Shown: positions 8,418 to 19,039, numbered from the stretch's first letter. The stretch is 64,000 nt of DNA from Pseudomonadota bacterium (GCA_039024915.1 JBCCPK010000001.1:186001-250000); one strand, 5' to 3'. The notes: a model not told the origin generated them from the letters alone. Numbers and translations are program-made.

Positions 8418-9785
8418 TCAACTCACCGCCTGGATGACCGATCTTAGCTGCGAGAAGGTTTGATCGATTTCACTCTCGGTAAAGGTCAAGGGCGGGGAAA
8501 GCGCGATGGTGTCGCCTGTCACGCGGATCATCATGTTCTGGTTCTCATAGGCTTCCACCATCGCGCCATACGCACGCTTGGTGGGCTTGCCTTCAATCGG
8601 CGTCAGATCGATCCCAACAACGATCCCGCAGGACCGGATATCCTCGACGTTTTCGAGATCGCGCAGGTAGCTGTGCGCAGCATCGGCAAACAGCGCCTCA
8701 TGCTCAGCCGCTTGATGGTACAGGCCGTCATCGCGGTAGATGTCGAGCGTCGCCAACGCCGCGGCGCATGCCAGCGGATGACCAGAATAGGTGTAACCGT
8801 GGAACAACTCGATCATCCCCTCGCCCGAGCCGTCCATGAAGGCGTCGTAGATATCGCCTGTGGCGATCACCCCGCCCATGGGAACGGTTCCTGAGGTAAT
8901 CCCTTTTGCAAAGACGATCATATCGGGAACAACGTCGTAACGCTGGGCCGCAAAAGCGTGACCCAGGCGACCGAAGGCCGAAATGACCTCATCGAAAATC
9001 AACAGGATTCCGTGCTTTGAGGTGATCTCACGCAAGCGCTTCAGGTAGCCATGGGGCGGCGGCAGAACCCCTGTAGAACCCGCCATCGGCTCCACGATCA
9101 CCGCTGCGATGGTGTCGGCGCCGTGCAAGGCGACGATCCTCTCAAGGTCATCAGCGAGATGTGCACCCCAATCCGGCTCACCCTTCGTGAAGGCCTGGTG
9201 CTCACGATTGTAGGTATGCGGCAGATGATCTACACCACCAAGCAGCCCGCCGTAAAAGCGGCGATTGTTGACGATGCCGCCAACCGATATGCCGCCAAAG
9301 CCTGAACCATGGTAACCGCGTTCGCGGCCAATAAGGCGCGTGCGGCCCCCTTCACCCTTCATCTTGTGGTAGGCCAGCGCGATCTTCAGCGCGGTATCGA
9401 CGCCCTCTGAACCAGAATTTGCGAAGAAAACGTGATCGAGCCCCTCCGGCGCCTCACCTGCAATGCGCGCGGCCAACTCGAACGCCATCGGATGCCCAAA
9501 CTGGAAAGTTGGCGCGAAATCGACCTGCTCAGCGGTCCGCTTGATTGCTTCGACCACCGGCGCCCGGCAATGACCCGCGTTACAGCACCATAGGCCTGCG
9601 GTCCCATCGAGGATCGCGCGGCCATCGGACGTAAAATAATGATTGCCCTTTGAGCCGGTAATCATCCGTGGCGAAGACTTGAACGCACGATTGGCACTAT
9701 ACGGCATCCAGAACGCGCTCAGATCGTTCGGTGCCGATAAGGGCGTGGTGCCAGCGACAGGATGGTCAGCGTCGTGATCGAGCAT
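8418..9785 (-). CDS. Class III omega-amino acid:pyruvate aminotransferase family
   Basis: PLP-dependent aminotransferase of 455 residues that moves an amino group from an omega-amino acid or amine to pyruvate. Its sequence resembles the omega-amino acid:pyruvate branch. Visible motifs are GTAGLWCCNAGHCR near the N-terminus, the PLP phosphate-binding NSGSEGVDTALK, LIFDEVISAFGR with the PLP-ring Asp, and the Schiff-base Lys K294 in FAKGITSG. The ATG at 9785 is preferred over a TTG 15 bp upstream. It is divergent from an EamA transporter about 195 bp away. Beta-alanine or taurine-like amines are possible substrates, but nothing local fixes this. Confidence 0.92.
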   Translation of the reverse strand: MLDHDADHPVAGTTPLSAPNDLSAFWMPYSANRAFKSSPRMITGSKGNHYFTSDGRAILDGTAGLWCCNAGHCRAPVVEAIKRTAEQVDFAPTFQFGHPMAFELAARIAGEAPEGLDHVFFANSGSEGVDTALKIALAYHKMKGEGGRTRLIGRERGYHGSGFGGISVGGIVNNRRFYGGLLGGVDHLPHTYNREHQAFTKGEPDWGAHLADDLERIVALHGADTIAAVIVEPMAGSTGVLPPPHGYLKRLREITSKHGILLIFDEVISAFGRLGHAFAAQRYDVVPDMIVFAKGITSGTVPMGGVIATGDIYDAFMDGSGEGMIELFHGYTYSGHPLACAAALATLDIYRDDGLYHQAAEHEALFADAAHSYLRDLENVEDIRSCGIVVGIDLTPIEGKPTKRAYGAMVEAYENQNMMIRVTGDTIALSPPLTFTESEIDQTFSQLRSVIQAVS

Positions 9786-9980
9786 TGTTTTTGTCCTCAA
9801 AGACCGGCTTGGTTGGCATCAAGCTTCGGATTGCCATGGCTGGACGCGCGCACCGATGCCGCCTAAGAGCGACCTCGGCCACGCTTTTAAATTGTATCAA
9901 AAGCTTATGCCAGCTTCACCAGACGCGCCAAGCAGTTTGTGCCGCCTGTGACGCCCCGTACCGGATCCGAAGAGCCACGC

Positions 9981-10970
9981 GTGTCGCAAACCGATCAACA
10001 CACCGCGGTGGCGGCCACCCAGGCTGCCCACCCTGCTCAGGCCCCTGTGGCAGAGCCTGCCACGCCGGCGCCGGTGGCCGAGCGCAAGGCCATGAGCTCG
10101 GTCTTGATCGCTATCGCCATCCTTACATTGATGGACGCGGGTGTTAAGCTGTGGACCCAATCGTTCGGGACACCGCAGATTTTGGTCATGCGCTACGGCG
10201 CAGGCGTGCTGGTCGCATCCGTTATCGTCGCGTTTCTCCTCGTCACGGGCCGTTTGAATATCCCCAGCTTGGGGAGCGTGAGGCGTGGTGCCCAGCGATC
10301 GGTGCTGGTGGTTACCGTTGCTGGCATGTTCTTTTATGCCCTATCGGTCATACCCCTTGCGGAGGCGACGGCCATCGCGTTCACCGCACCGATATACGTG
10401 GCGCTGCTCGGCTGGGTCATCCTCAAAGAACCCGTGGCACCCCAAACGTGGCTCGCAATCGCGATCGGCTTCCTAGGCGTTGCCGTCATCTCATCGGGTG
10501 CGCTGTTCGGGGACGGTGCGTTTGCCGGTGAGTTGGTGGGATACATCTGCGCGGCGATCGCCGCTTTAGCCTATGCCGGTGCGCTGGTGCTGACGCGGCT
10601 GCATGCAGCCAGCGACCCGGTACCGACGATGATCATGCTGCAATCGGGGTTTTCCGCGCTCTTCGCGCTGCCGTTCCTTGCCTTGACAATTGCCGGCTTA
10701 CCGATCGATGGACGCCCTTTCCTTGCACCCGATCTTCAGACGCTTCTGCTCGCACTGGGGATTGGTACGCTGGGAACGGTCGGCCATCTGTTCATGGCGT
10801 ACGGCTTCAAGCACGCCAAAGCGGCCCGGCTCGGCCCGATGGAATACACCTCCCTCGTTTGGGCGGCGCTCTATGGTTATGTGTTTTTTGCGGAAGTTCC
10901 CGGCTGGCGACTGGCCGTCGGTTGCGCCCTCATCGTTGCGGGCACTTGGATTGTGATGAAGCGGCCATAG
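9981..10970 (+). CDS. EamA/DMT-family transporter
   Basis: Inner-membrane drug/metabolite transporter with about ten predicted helices in two EamA halves. The first half ends in the EATAIAFTAPIYVALLGWVILKE-type stretch. The second contains TVGHLFMAYGFKHAKAARLGPMEYTSLVWAALYGYVFF, typical of family exporters. Start choice is open: GTG 9939, GTG 9981 (GAAGAG 6 bp upstream) or ATG 10092, which begins just before the first helix. The 37 residues between the last two are Ala/Pro-rich and cytosolic. Substrate unknown. It is divergent from the omega-aminotransferase. Confidence 0.88.
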   Translation: MSQTDQHTAVAATQAAHPAQAPVAEPATPAPVAERKAMSSVLIAIAILTLMDAGVKLWTQSFGTPQILVMRYGAGVLVASVIVAFLLVTGRLNIPSLGSVRRGAQRSVLVVTVAGMFFYALSVIPLAEATAIAFTAPIYVALLGWVILKEPVAPQTWLAIAIGFLGVAVISSGALFGDGAFAGELVGYICAAIAALAYAGALVLTRLHAASDPVPTMIMLQSGFSALFALPFLALTIAGLPIDGRPFLAPDLQTLLLALGIGTLGTVGHLFMAYGFKHAKAARLGPMEYTSLVWAALYGYVFFAEVPGWRLAVGCALIVAGTWIVMKRP

Positions 10971-11064
10971 TGCTGCAGAGCTCGCAGCATGACTAACACC
11001 AATCCAAGCTCAAACAGACCACCACGCTTCCCAGTCTATCCCGTTGATTTGCTCTCGATATCGA

Positions 11065-11802
11065 CTAGCCAACTATTGACAACTTAATGATCGACCGCAG
11101 TCGGAATATCCAAAAAATCTGATAACATAACCAACAAAACCAAATGACTAGGAAGTCTATTACCCGCCAATCAAAATAGACGCTCAGCAATTGCACATCG
11201 CCAGTAACATCATCTACCGCTTCAATCGTATTGAAGAATAATCGCTGGTCGAAAATATCCACCATCGCGAGTATGAACGATGATGCAATAATGAAGGTAC
11301 TCATCATAAATGATATTTGAAAAATGGCATACTTAAATGGATTTTCTTCTTTTATGTTTCGGAAGAACATGTACAAATAAAAAAGCGCGATATTGATTAT
11401 AACGGATGTGTAGAATGCAAAATGTAAAAAATGTCCGAATTGTCCGGAGCTAAAAACAGAAAATATGGCGATAAGAGATGCGCATATAATTATTGATCTT
11501 GAGAATTTATACTGTGCATCCATTTCTCGTTGAATTTCAGCAATCTTTTCTGCGTCTTTCTCGTTCTTTATGATCTCGAGTTCCTCGGGTACAAATCTGA
11601 AAGACATGTACAAAATGAATAGGAGCGTCCCGTATATTGGCGCCCTATACAAAAAATCGTACAAATTTCCTTGATACTCAGAACCATAGATGACCAGCAA
11701 GATCGATAGGACAATCGAAATCAGGAGATACGGTGATTTTGACGGTCGCAGATAGTTTAAGAACGGAAGTATGGCACCGATCGTGCTCGCCAAAGGGTCC
11801 AT
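11065..11802 (-). CDS. AT-rich orphan integral membrane protein
   Basis: I do not recognise this 245-residue protein. It has about six hydrophobic segments (roughly 25-42, 52-70, 100-120, 126-147, 160-185 and 208-235). A charged helix (about 72-98, ELEIIKNEKDAEKIAEIQRE) lies between the second and third. It is rich in Ile, Phe, Tyr and Ser, and its codons are visibly AT-rich compared with every neighbour, which suggests recent horizontal transfer. It stands alone between an EamA gene and groES, with no mobile-element remnant seen. The ORF is long and begins with a plausible ATG, so it is likely real. Confidence 0.7.
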   Translation of the reverse strand: MDPLASTIGAILPFLNYLRPSKSPYLLISIVLSILLVIYGSEYQGNLYDFLYRAPIYGTLLFILYMSFRFVPEELEIIKNEKDAEKIAEIQREMDAQYKFSRSIIICASLIAIFSVFSSGQFGHFLHFAFYTSVIINIALFYLYMFFRNIKEENPFKYAIFQISFMMSTFIIASSFILAMVDIFDQRLFFNTIEAVDDVTGDVQLLSVYFDWRVIDFLVIWFCWLCYQIFWIFRLRSIIKLSIVG

Positions 11803-12012
11803 TTCACCGCGCCCCAGCAGTCAATGTTATTCACGCGTGCTGATCCTGGCGTCAGAACATAGCGTGAGTCTACCCCGATCTTTGCATCGCTAAGCTCATG
11901 ACCGCGGCGCGACCAGATACCAGCTATTGGACGAGACCAACGGCCTTGATGCTTGAGCGGTCAAGTGCGGCGTCCGGAGCTCGCTTGCTGATAATTTTCG
12001 TGACCGGACTTC
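11803..12012. other. Spacer upstream of groESL promoter
   Basis: No gene or convincing structure seen. It separates the AT-rich membrane gene from the groESL promoter and CIRCE. Confidence 0.5.
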
Positions 12013-12040
12013 TTGACTCCCTACGCAACCATCCTTATCT
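12013..12040 (+). promoter_or_regulatory. Candidate housekeeping promoter of groESL
   Basis: TTGACT (12013-12018) and TTATCT (12035-12040) with a 16-bp spacer. It lies 10 bp before the CIRCE operator, the arrangement expected for HrcA-repressed groESL. Confidence 0.65.
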
Positions 12041-12050
12041 CACCGCCGCG

Positions 12051-12077
12051 TTAGCACTCCGTGTTTGTGAGTGCTAA
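12051..12077 (+). promoter_or_regulatory. CIRCE element (HrcA operator)
   Basis: TTAGCACTC, nine bases, GAGTGCTAA. This matches the CIRCE consensus in both arms. HrcA repressor binding here would link groESL expression to heat and misfolded-protein load. The groES start is 97 bp downstream. Confidence 0.97.
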
Positions 12078-12173
12078 TTTGCGTTTGGGGCTCATGAAGA
12101 CGCCCCATCCTGTTAACTCGCGAGGTTAGGGCGCAGCAGCGCTGACGACCTCCCAAAGCCAAGGAAGACAAAG

Positions 12174-12488
12174 ATGGCATTCCGTCCCTTGCATGACCGT
12201 GTGGTGGTGCGCCGCATCGACAGCGATGAGAAAACCGCTGGCGGGATCATCATTCCCGACACCGCGAAAGAAAAGCCACAGGAAGGCGAAGTTGTTGCAG
12301 TTGGCCCAGGCGCCCGCGACGACGATGGCGAGCGCATCCCAATGGATGTGCAGGCTGGCGACCGCATCCTGTTCGGCAAATGGTCCGGCACCGAGGTGAA
12401 GATTGACGGTGAAGACCTGCTGATCATGAAGGAAAGCGACATCATGGGTGTGATCGCGTCGTCTGGCGAGGCGAAAGCTGCCGCCTGA
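12174..12488 (+). CDS. groS: Co-chaperonin GroES
   Basis: A 104-residue heptameric lid of the GroEL folding chamber. The N-terminus [27 protein letters not shown] is the classic GroES start, with the mobile loop at about 16-33. The C-terminal [13 protein letters not shown] is also conserved. It ends in a short SSGEAKAAA tail slightly longer than usual. It is the first gene of the CIRCE-controlled operon; groEL follows after 155 bp. Confidence 0.98.
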   Translation: MAFRPLHDRVVVRRIDSDEKTAGGIIIPDTAKEKPQEGEVVAVGPGARDDDGERIPMDVQAGDRILFGKWSGTEVKIDGEDLLIMKESDIMGVIASSGEAKAAA

Positions 12489-12625
12489 AGGCCGACATTC
12501 GTCGTTTCAAACCGCTAGTTCAGCGTTTCACGCTGCGCTCGCGAGGAAACGATCGCTTGAAACACATAACTTTTTTCTTGCCCACCCTGCTCCGTTCCCC
12601 GGGACGACCGGCAGGTCGGGCGTGA

Positions 12626-14278
<1,653 letters not shown>

Positions 14279-14422
14279 GCATCCGCCCGAGCGGAGCTTG
14301 CGACTAAACCGCCCATCGTTCCCACTGGTTGGGTCGACCAATTCGGCCCAACTGGCGGCATGATGTGAGCACAGCGGTCGGACCGAAAGTCCGGCACCTT
14401 CAAACATCGCTAAGAAGACGAG

Positions 14423-14448
14423 AAATGCGGGGCTCAGGCCCCGCATTT
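14423..14448 (+). terminator. Terminator of groESL
   Basis: Perfect 11-bp stem AAATGCGGGGC/GCCCCGCATTT with a 4-nt loop and T-rich sequence after it, 144 bp past the groEL stop. Confidence 0.85.
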
Positions 14449-14574
14449 GTGCTTTGGATTTGTTGGTCCTCAGCGCCGATGTAGGGTGAGCAAAGCCCGA
14501 CCAAGGTACCGGTATCGCAGCGTTGTCACTGACGACAGCCGGTTGTCATTGCCCGCTTGGGTGTCATCGCCCAC

Positions 14575-15624
14575 TTACACATTTGCGGGATCAGCCACCC
14601 CGATTGCGCCCATGGGATGCCAAACCTCCTCGCGCGGTTTGCCGTCGGCGGCTTCGCTCTTGCCAGCGATAATCGACTGGAAGAACGGCAGAAACTCATT
14701 GCGCACCACCGGCAGAGAGAGCGGGTCCACGCCATTCCAAGGCAAGAACGGATTGCGGCGTAGATGGCCATGAAACTCCACCCGCGTTGTCGGGTGGGAA
14801 GAGGGCGTTCGCGCATGGAAGCCAAATGTGTCGGCGACCACCAGCGTGTTCGCCTTGACGGTCACCGCTTTTGGTTGCGGCAGTTTCATTCGGTCAAGAT
14901 CGCCCGGCTTGAGGCGAAACGATCCAGCCCTGTGGTGAACATCTTCGGCGCAGGATGCCGTCAAGCTTTGCTCGTACTCCCACGCCAGCCGCTCAGGTGT
15001 CAGCTTATGGGAACCCGGCACATACTGAAAAGGCCCATTATCCGGACCGACGTCCTGTAAGAACAGCCAGGCCTTTGAAGTGGCATGAAAGGTATCGGCA
15101 TGCACCATGGTCTGTGGATCAACGATCGACGTTGATGATCCATCGGCAATGACGGTCTGGATGAAGTAGAGCGGCGCACCGGTACGACCCGCAGCGTACC
15201 CGAGCTGCGCGCGGAAACGGTCGTTCGAGATCAATTCTCGCGCACCGTCGACCTGCGCGCGCAGTTCACGGCCGATCGGGGTCATACGCGTAACCGTCGC
15301 GCCTTGCCGCATCTCGTAACTGGGGAAGCGGCCCGCAAACAGCGAGTCACGGAAACGCTGATAGGCCCCATCTGGCAGAAAGTTTTCGGTGACGAAGAAC
15401 CCGTTGCGTTCGAAGCTTTCCACGTCGTCAGATGAGAGCGTCCGCGCAATCGACGCGCGGCGCCGTTCTGCCAGCCTTGCAGCGGTACCAACACGCCAGC
15501 GGTGCAGCCCCTGCCGGTTCAGCTCGGCGTCGCCAATGATCACGTTACGGGCAAAACTCTTCTGGGTTCCAAAAACCCCAACCGACTGCAGCGGGTGGCG
15601 CAAATATCGGAGGCTGACACTCAT
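14575..15624 (-). CDS. Phytanoyl-CoA dioxygenase (PhyH)-like protein
   Basis: A 349-residue protein of the PhyH branch of Fe(II)/2-oxoglutarate oxygenases. The probable iron ligands are His and Asp in VHADTFHATSKAW and the distal His in DTFGFHARTP. The run GPDNGPFQYVPGSHKLT is typical of PhyH enzymes, with an Arg likely to bind 2-oxoglutarate in TTRVEFHGHLR. The N-terminal 60 residues are basic and not typical. Substrates of PhyH relatives range widely (lipids, ectoine, small natural products), so the reaction is not predicted. It is divergent from a second putative oxygenase, 373 bp away. Confidence 0.8.
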   Translation of the reverse strand: MSVSLRYLRHPLQSVGVFGTQKSFARNVIIGDAELNRQGLHRWRVGTAARLAERRRASIARTLSSDDVESFERNGFFVTENFLPDGAYQRFRDSLFAGRFPSYEMRQGATVTRMTPIGRELRAQVDGARELISNDRFRAQLGYAAGRTGAPLYFIQTVIADGSSTSIVDPQTMVHADTFHATSKAWLFLQDVGPDNGPFQYVPGSHKLTPERLAWEYEQSLTASCAEDVHHRAGSFRLKPGDLDRMKLPQPKAVTVKANTLVVADTFGFHARTPSSHPTTRVEFHGHLRRNPFLPWNGVDPLSLPVVRNEFLPFFQSIIAGKSEAADGKPREEVWHPMGAIGVADPANV

Positions 15625-15997
15625 ACTTTTGGTTCCGCGCTTGATTTTGAACGAGGCCAGCAGGGGCTACAGCTGGGATCGAGCCGTATTATGGACGGGC
15701 GGCGTTGGCGGCTCAAGGTACTGCGCATGGCAGCTGAATGGCCAACGCGCTTGCCCTTCCCAGCTGCCTGCAAATCTCAATTCGGGCTTGGGGCGTTAAC
15801 CGTTCGCAAACCACGTACAGCAGCGGTAACGCTGCCGGTTGAAACAGCTCACCGGATTGGCTGGAGAATCTGAAATTGCATTTTTCACACTGCCAACGCG
15901 GCAAAACGGCATTTCTTTCTACCAAGTCGATGCTTTGACACCATGAGGGCTCATTCGTGCGGTGGCACGTGCGCGCAAAACAAGAAGGGCCTCGCAA
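15625..15997. other. Shared upstream region of two oxygenase genes
   Basis: No convincing gene seen. A TTTGACA box near 15933 could serve the plus-strand gene, and AAGAAGGG at 15983-15990 is its ribosome-binding site. No clear operator. Confidence 0.45.
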
Positions 15998-17095
15998 ATG
16001 ACAACCCCTCAGATGCAAGCCGAGATCCCGGCCGATTATTCCGTTTTCAATCCAACGAACCCTGCCCGCGCGCCAGAACCTCGCTGGTGGACCGGAACCG
16101 CACCGATCGCAAAGAGCACTTACCAGATTGACGCTAGCGCCTATGTTTCGGCCGCGTCGGGCGTTGAAAGCAGCGAGGTGCTTGCTGCCCGTATGCGCGA
16201 AACTTTCGATCGCGTTGGGCTGGTGCACGTCACCAACACAGGCCTGACCGATCTTGGTCGGATGCGCGCGCTCGCTTCTCATGTCATCCAAACTGACATG
16301 GATTATAAGGGTGGAGCCAATCCGCGCGATGCTCTGCAGCCCAACGTCTACGAGATCGGAGCGCCGCTGCCCGCCTGGCTGCACTACCATCACGAGATGG
16401 CCTATGTTGGCCACAGCACCTCAATGCTTGGCTTTCTGTGCAAGCATGCGGCGGTGGGCAAAGGCGCAACCTTCGTGTCCGACAATGTGCGCGTGACGGA
16501 TGCGCTGCTCGCCACGTCGTTCGGTCAGAAGCTGAAGAACCATGGACTTTGCTACCACCGCAAGCTGACCGACCGCGATGCTTTTACCGACAGTCGCAAC
16601 GAGGGCGTCTACAATCATTGGCAAAAATCGATGATGACGGACGACCCTGCAGAAGCGGAGCGCGCCGCGCGGGCACGAGGACTTGAAACCGAGTGGGGCC
16701 CCAACCGGCTGCTGATCACGCGGTACACCACGTCAGCGTTTGAGTACTTCCCGGGGCTGGACCGCAATCTTCTGTTCTCCAGCATTGCCGACGACTCAGT
16801 GTGGTTCGACGCATGGCCAAACGTGATGCACCTGCCGCATGAAGAGCGCCCCTTGAAGCTGACCTTTGGTAATGGTGACGAGATCACCCGCGAACAGGTC
16901 CGACAATTCATCGATGTTTACGATGACTTCGGCATGCCCATCGAGTGGAGCCAGGGCGATGTCGCCATTGTGTGCAATTACCGCTTCGCGCATGGACGTC
17001 CTGCGATCCACCTGGGGCCTCACGAGCGCCGCGAACTTGGTGTGATGATCGGGGCCGCGTTTGAGCGTGTCGAAGCCCTTGCGGGCAAATGGTGA
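15998..17095 (+). CDS. TauD/TfdA-like Fe(II)/2-oxoglutarate dioxygenase
   Basis: A 365-residue protein resembling the TauD/SyrP-like oxygenases. The likely facial triad is His and Glu in LHYHHEMAYVGHS and the distal His in NYRFAHGRPAIH, followed by Arg residues that could bind 2-oxoglutarate. The middle runs PNRLLITRYTTSAFEYFPGLDRNLLFSS and is typical of the group. The ATG at 15998 is chosen because AAGAAGGG precedes it; the 12 codons upstream are Arg/Lys-rich. Substrate unknown. Its divergent partner is a PhyH-like protein, so both may modify the same compound. Confidence 0.82.
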   Translation: MTTPQMQAEIPADYSVFNPTNPARAPEPRWWTGTAPIAKSTYQIDASAYVSAASGVESSEVLAARMRETFDRVGLVHVTNTGLTDLGRMRALASHVIQTDMDYKGGANPRDALQPNVYEIGAPLPAWLHYHHEMAYVGHSTSMLGFLCKHAAVGKGATFVSDNVRVTDALLATSFGQKLKNHGLCYHRKLTDRDAFTDSRNEGVYNHWQKSMMTDDPAEAERAARARGLETEWGPNRLLITRYTTSAFEYFPGLDRNLLFSSIADDSVWFDAWPNVMHLPHEERPLKLTFGNGDEITREQVRQFIDVYDDFGMPIEWSQGDVAIVCNYRFAHGRPAIHLGPHERRELGVMIGAAFERVEALAGKW

Positions 17096-17221
17096 CCTCG
17101 CTGGATCAAGGGGGTTGCTGAACGGTAGAGGACGCCTAAGCCTCCATTAACCTTAATCGCTTATCAATCGGTGCAGATGGTAACTGCGGCGCTCGTGCCG
17201 TGGCCAATCCGGAGTCGCACA

Positions 17222-17956
17222 ATGGTTCAGCGTTTCACCCTTACCGCGCTCTCGAGCGCCACACTCTTGGCAGTCATCCCTTCCACGGGCTTTGGCGCTG
17301 ATCTTGGCGCAGGCGGTTTTCCTGCTGTTCCGGAGATCGTAGCCTTCGACCACAGCTTCCGTGATGCAAGCTTTTATGCAGGCCTTCGCGGCGGCTTTGG
17401 CATGGCCGAAGATACAGACTTTGACATTGCCGGGCCGATCAACGTCGTCAATGCGTACGATGACTTTGGTCTCGTGGGTTCGGCTTTCTTTGGCTATGAG
17501 GTTCCAGACCTTTTCCATAGCCTGGGGCTTCGTCTTGAAGCCGAACTGGGTCTCACAACCTACGAAGTGGACACGCACACCGTCGGGGGCGTTGCCACTC
17601 CGACAGCCGACTCCTTTGGTGATACGTTTGCCGTAACCGCAATGGCGAACGGCTATGTTGACGTCGACTTGGGCTTTGTACGCCCGTTCGTTGGCGCGGG
17701 CGTTGGGTTTGCTCGGGTCAACTTCGAAGAGCATGGCGTCACCGGTTCGCTGAACGTGATGGATGACTCGAACGGCGCATTTGCCTGGCAGGTGATGGGG
17801 GGCCTCGCCTACGACGTGACACACAGCATTTCGGTGGAAGGTATGGTCCGTTATCAGAGCATCATGGGCGTCGATCTATCGTCGAGCACTGGACCGGAAA
17901 GTGAAATCGATCTGGATACGACAACGCTTCAGCTTGGTGCGCGGGTCGCGTTTTAA
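17222..17956 (+). CDS. Outer-membrane beta-barrel protein, tandem copy 1
   Basis: A 244-residue predicted outer-membrane protein of the small eight-stranded porin/opacity type. A signal peptide covers about residues 1-26. Amphipathic strands follow, such as FYAGLRGGFGMAED, LRLEAELGLTTYEV, GYVDVDLGFVRPFVGAGVGFARV and a C-terminal LQLGARVAF ending in Phe, the usual BAM-recognised terminus. Its neighbour 280 bp downstream is clearly a paralogue, sharing AEDTDF, MDDS and VRYQSIM segments. The ATG at 17222 is chosen over an upstream frame opening because it starts the signal peptide. Confidence 0.87.
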   Translation: MVQRFTLTALSSATLLAVIPSTGFGADLGAGGFPAVPEIVAFDHSFRDASFYAGLRGGFGMAEDTDFDIAGPINVVNAYDDFGLVGSAFFGYEVPDLFHSLGLRLEAELGLTTYEVDTHTVGGVATPTADSFGDTFAVTAMANGYVDVDLGFVRPFVGAGVGFARVNFEEHGVTGSLNVMDDSNGAFAWQVMGGLAYDVTHSISVEGMVRYQSIMGVDLSSSTGPESEIDLDTTTLQLGARVAF

Positions 17957-17978
17957 ACCGCAACGCATGCTTTCATCC

Positions 17979-17993
17979 TTAACAGGAGCTTAA
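17979..17993. promoter_or_regulatory. CtrA-like TTAA-N7-TTAA site
   Basis: TTAACAGGAGCTTAA matches the alphaproteobacterial CtrA consensus TTAA-N7-TTAA exactly. It overlaps a 14-bp palindrome GGAGCTTAAGCTCC (17985-17998). It lies between the tandem OMP genes, 244 bp before the second. Function is inferred from the match alone. Confidence 0.4.
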
Positions 17994-18031
17994 GCTCCGT
18001 TTAGGATTATGTTAATCAATATTCTGACTTT

Positions 18032-18070
18032 GAATCAGGCGCTTAGCTCGTACAGCTAAGCGCCTGATTC
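18032..18070. terminator. Perfect 17-bp hairpin between OMP paralogues
   Basis: GAATCAGGCGCTTAGCT pairs perfectly with its complement across a CGTAC loop. No T-run follows, so it may be a terminator of unusual type, an mRNA-protecting 3' hairpin for the first OMP, or a DNA-binding site. Confidence 0.55.
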
Positions 18071-18236
18071 ACGTTCGGGCTCACCCAACACATTTCGAAC
18101 ATGTTTTGGCCGCGCAAACACCTTCCCGCCGCCATTTGGGCTCCACTCACTCGGCGCAATTCAGGCGCATCACCACTTAGTGCGCTGATGCCGCTGCCGG
18201 TGCGTTTGTTTTTGATTTCAGACTTTCGGAGTTCTT

Positions 18237-19013
18237 ATGCCCCATTCCGTTTCCCCCCAATCGGCAGGTGCAAAGCCCCTCGCATTGGGGATTGCAGCAG
18301 CACTGTCCCTTGGCGTCATAAGCGCCCTGCCCGGCCTCGCTGAGGCTGCAGATATCCCCCTTGACCCGGCGCCTGCGCCAGCACCCTTCATTGAGGATCG
18401 CGTCGCCTCGACGTTTTCGCGCTTTGGCCCTTATATCGGGGCACGCGGGGGGTTTGCGTTTGCGGAGGACACTGATTTCCGCATCGCTGGACCAACAACC
18501 GTGACCAATCAATATGAAGATTGGGATTTGAGCGGGAGCGTTTTTGCCGGTTGGCAAACAACCCTGTTTTCAGGCCTGACCGGCCGCGTAGAGGCTGAAC
18601 TGGGTTATTCGGATTTTACCGTTGAACGCCATGTCGCCGGCGGTGTGGGCTTGGCTGGCTCAACCGGAGACACCACCGCGTTATTTGGTGCTGTAAACGC
18701 CTATGTTGACGCCGAGCTTGGCCAATGGCGCCCCTTTGCAGGGATTGGTCTGGGCATCGCTGATGTCACCTTCGATCAGCACGGCGCGGCCGGGCCTGGC
18801 ATCGTCATGGATGACAGCGACAATGCGTTTTTGTGGCAGGTATCAGGTGGCCTCGGCTATGATCTGACCGAGAACCTGACGCTCGAAGGCCTTGTTCGCT
18901 ACCAGTCGATTATGGATGTCGAGTTGACCTCAACACCTGCCAGCGGGTCCGTCGGCAGCAGCACCGACCTGAGCTCAACGTCCGCACAAGTTGGTCTTCG
19001 CTACGGCTTCTGA
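18237..19013 (+). CDS. Outer-membrane beta-barrel protein, tandem copy 2
   Basis: A 258-residue paralogue of the preceding gene. It has a longer signal region (about 1-37) and a short Pro/Ala spacer. Strands then line up with copy 1: FGPYIGARGGFAFAEDTDFRIAGP, GRVEAELGYSDFTV, AYVDAELGQWRPFAGIGLG, LEGLVRYQSIMDVEL and a terminal QVGLRYGF. The terminal Phe again fits outer-membrane insertion. The conserved FRIAGPTTVTNQYEDWDLSG loop corresponds to FDIAGPINVVNAYDDFGLVG in copy 1. A terminator follows at 19040. Confidence 0.87.
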   Translation: MPHSVSPQSAGAKPLALGIAAALSLGVISALPGLAEAADIPLDPAPAPAPFIEDRVASTFSRFGPYIGARGGFAFAEDTDFRIAGPTTVTNQYEDWDLSGSVFAGWQTTLFSGLTGRVEAELGYSDFTVERHVAGGVGLAGSTGDTTALFGAVNAYVDAELGQWRPFAGIGLGIADVTFDQHGAAGPGIVMDDSDNAFLWQVSGGLGYDLTENLTLEGLVRYQSIMDVELTSTPASGSVGSSTDLSSTSAQVGLRYGF

Positions 19014-19039
19014 TCACCTGATCGGCAAAGCATAAGAAC

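Noticed and set aside
15713-16414. 233-codon minus-strand frame
   Set aside because: It runs antisense into the TauD-like gene and has no domain. The upstream part is just spacer.
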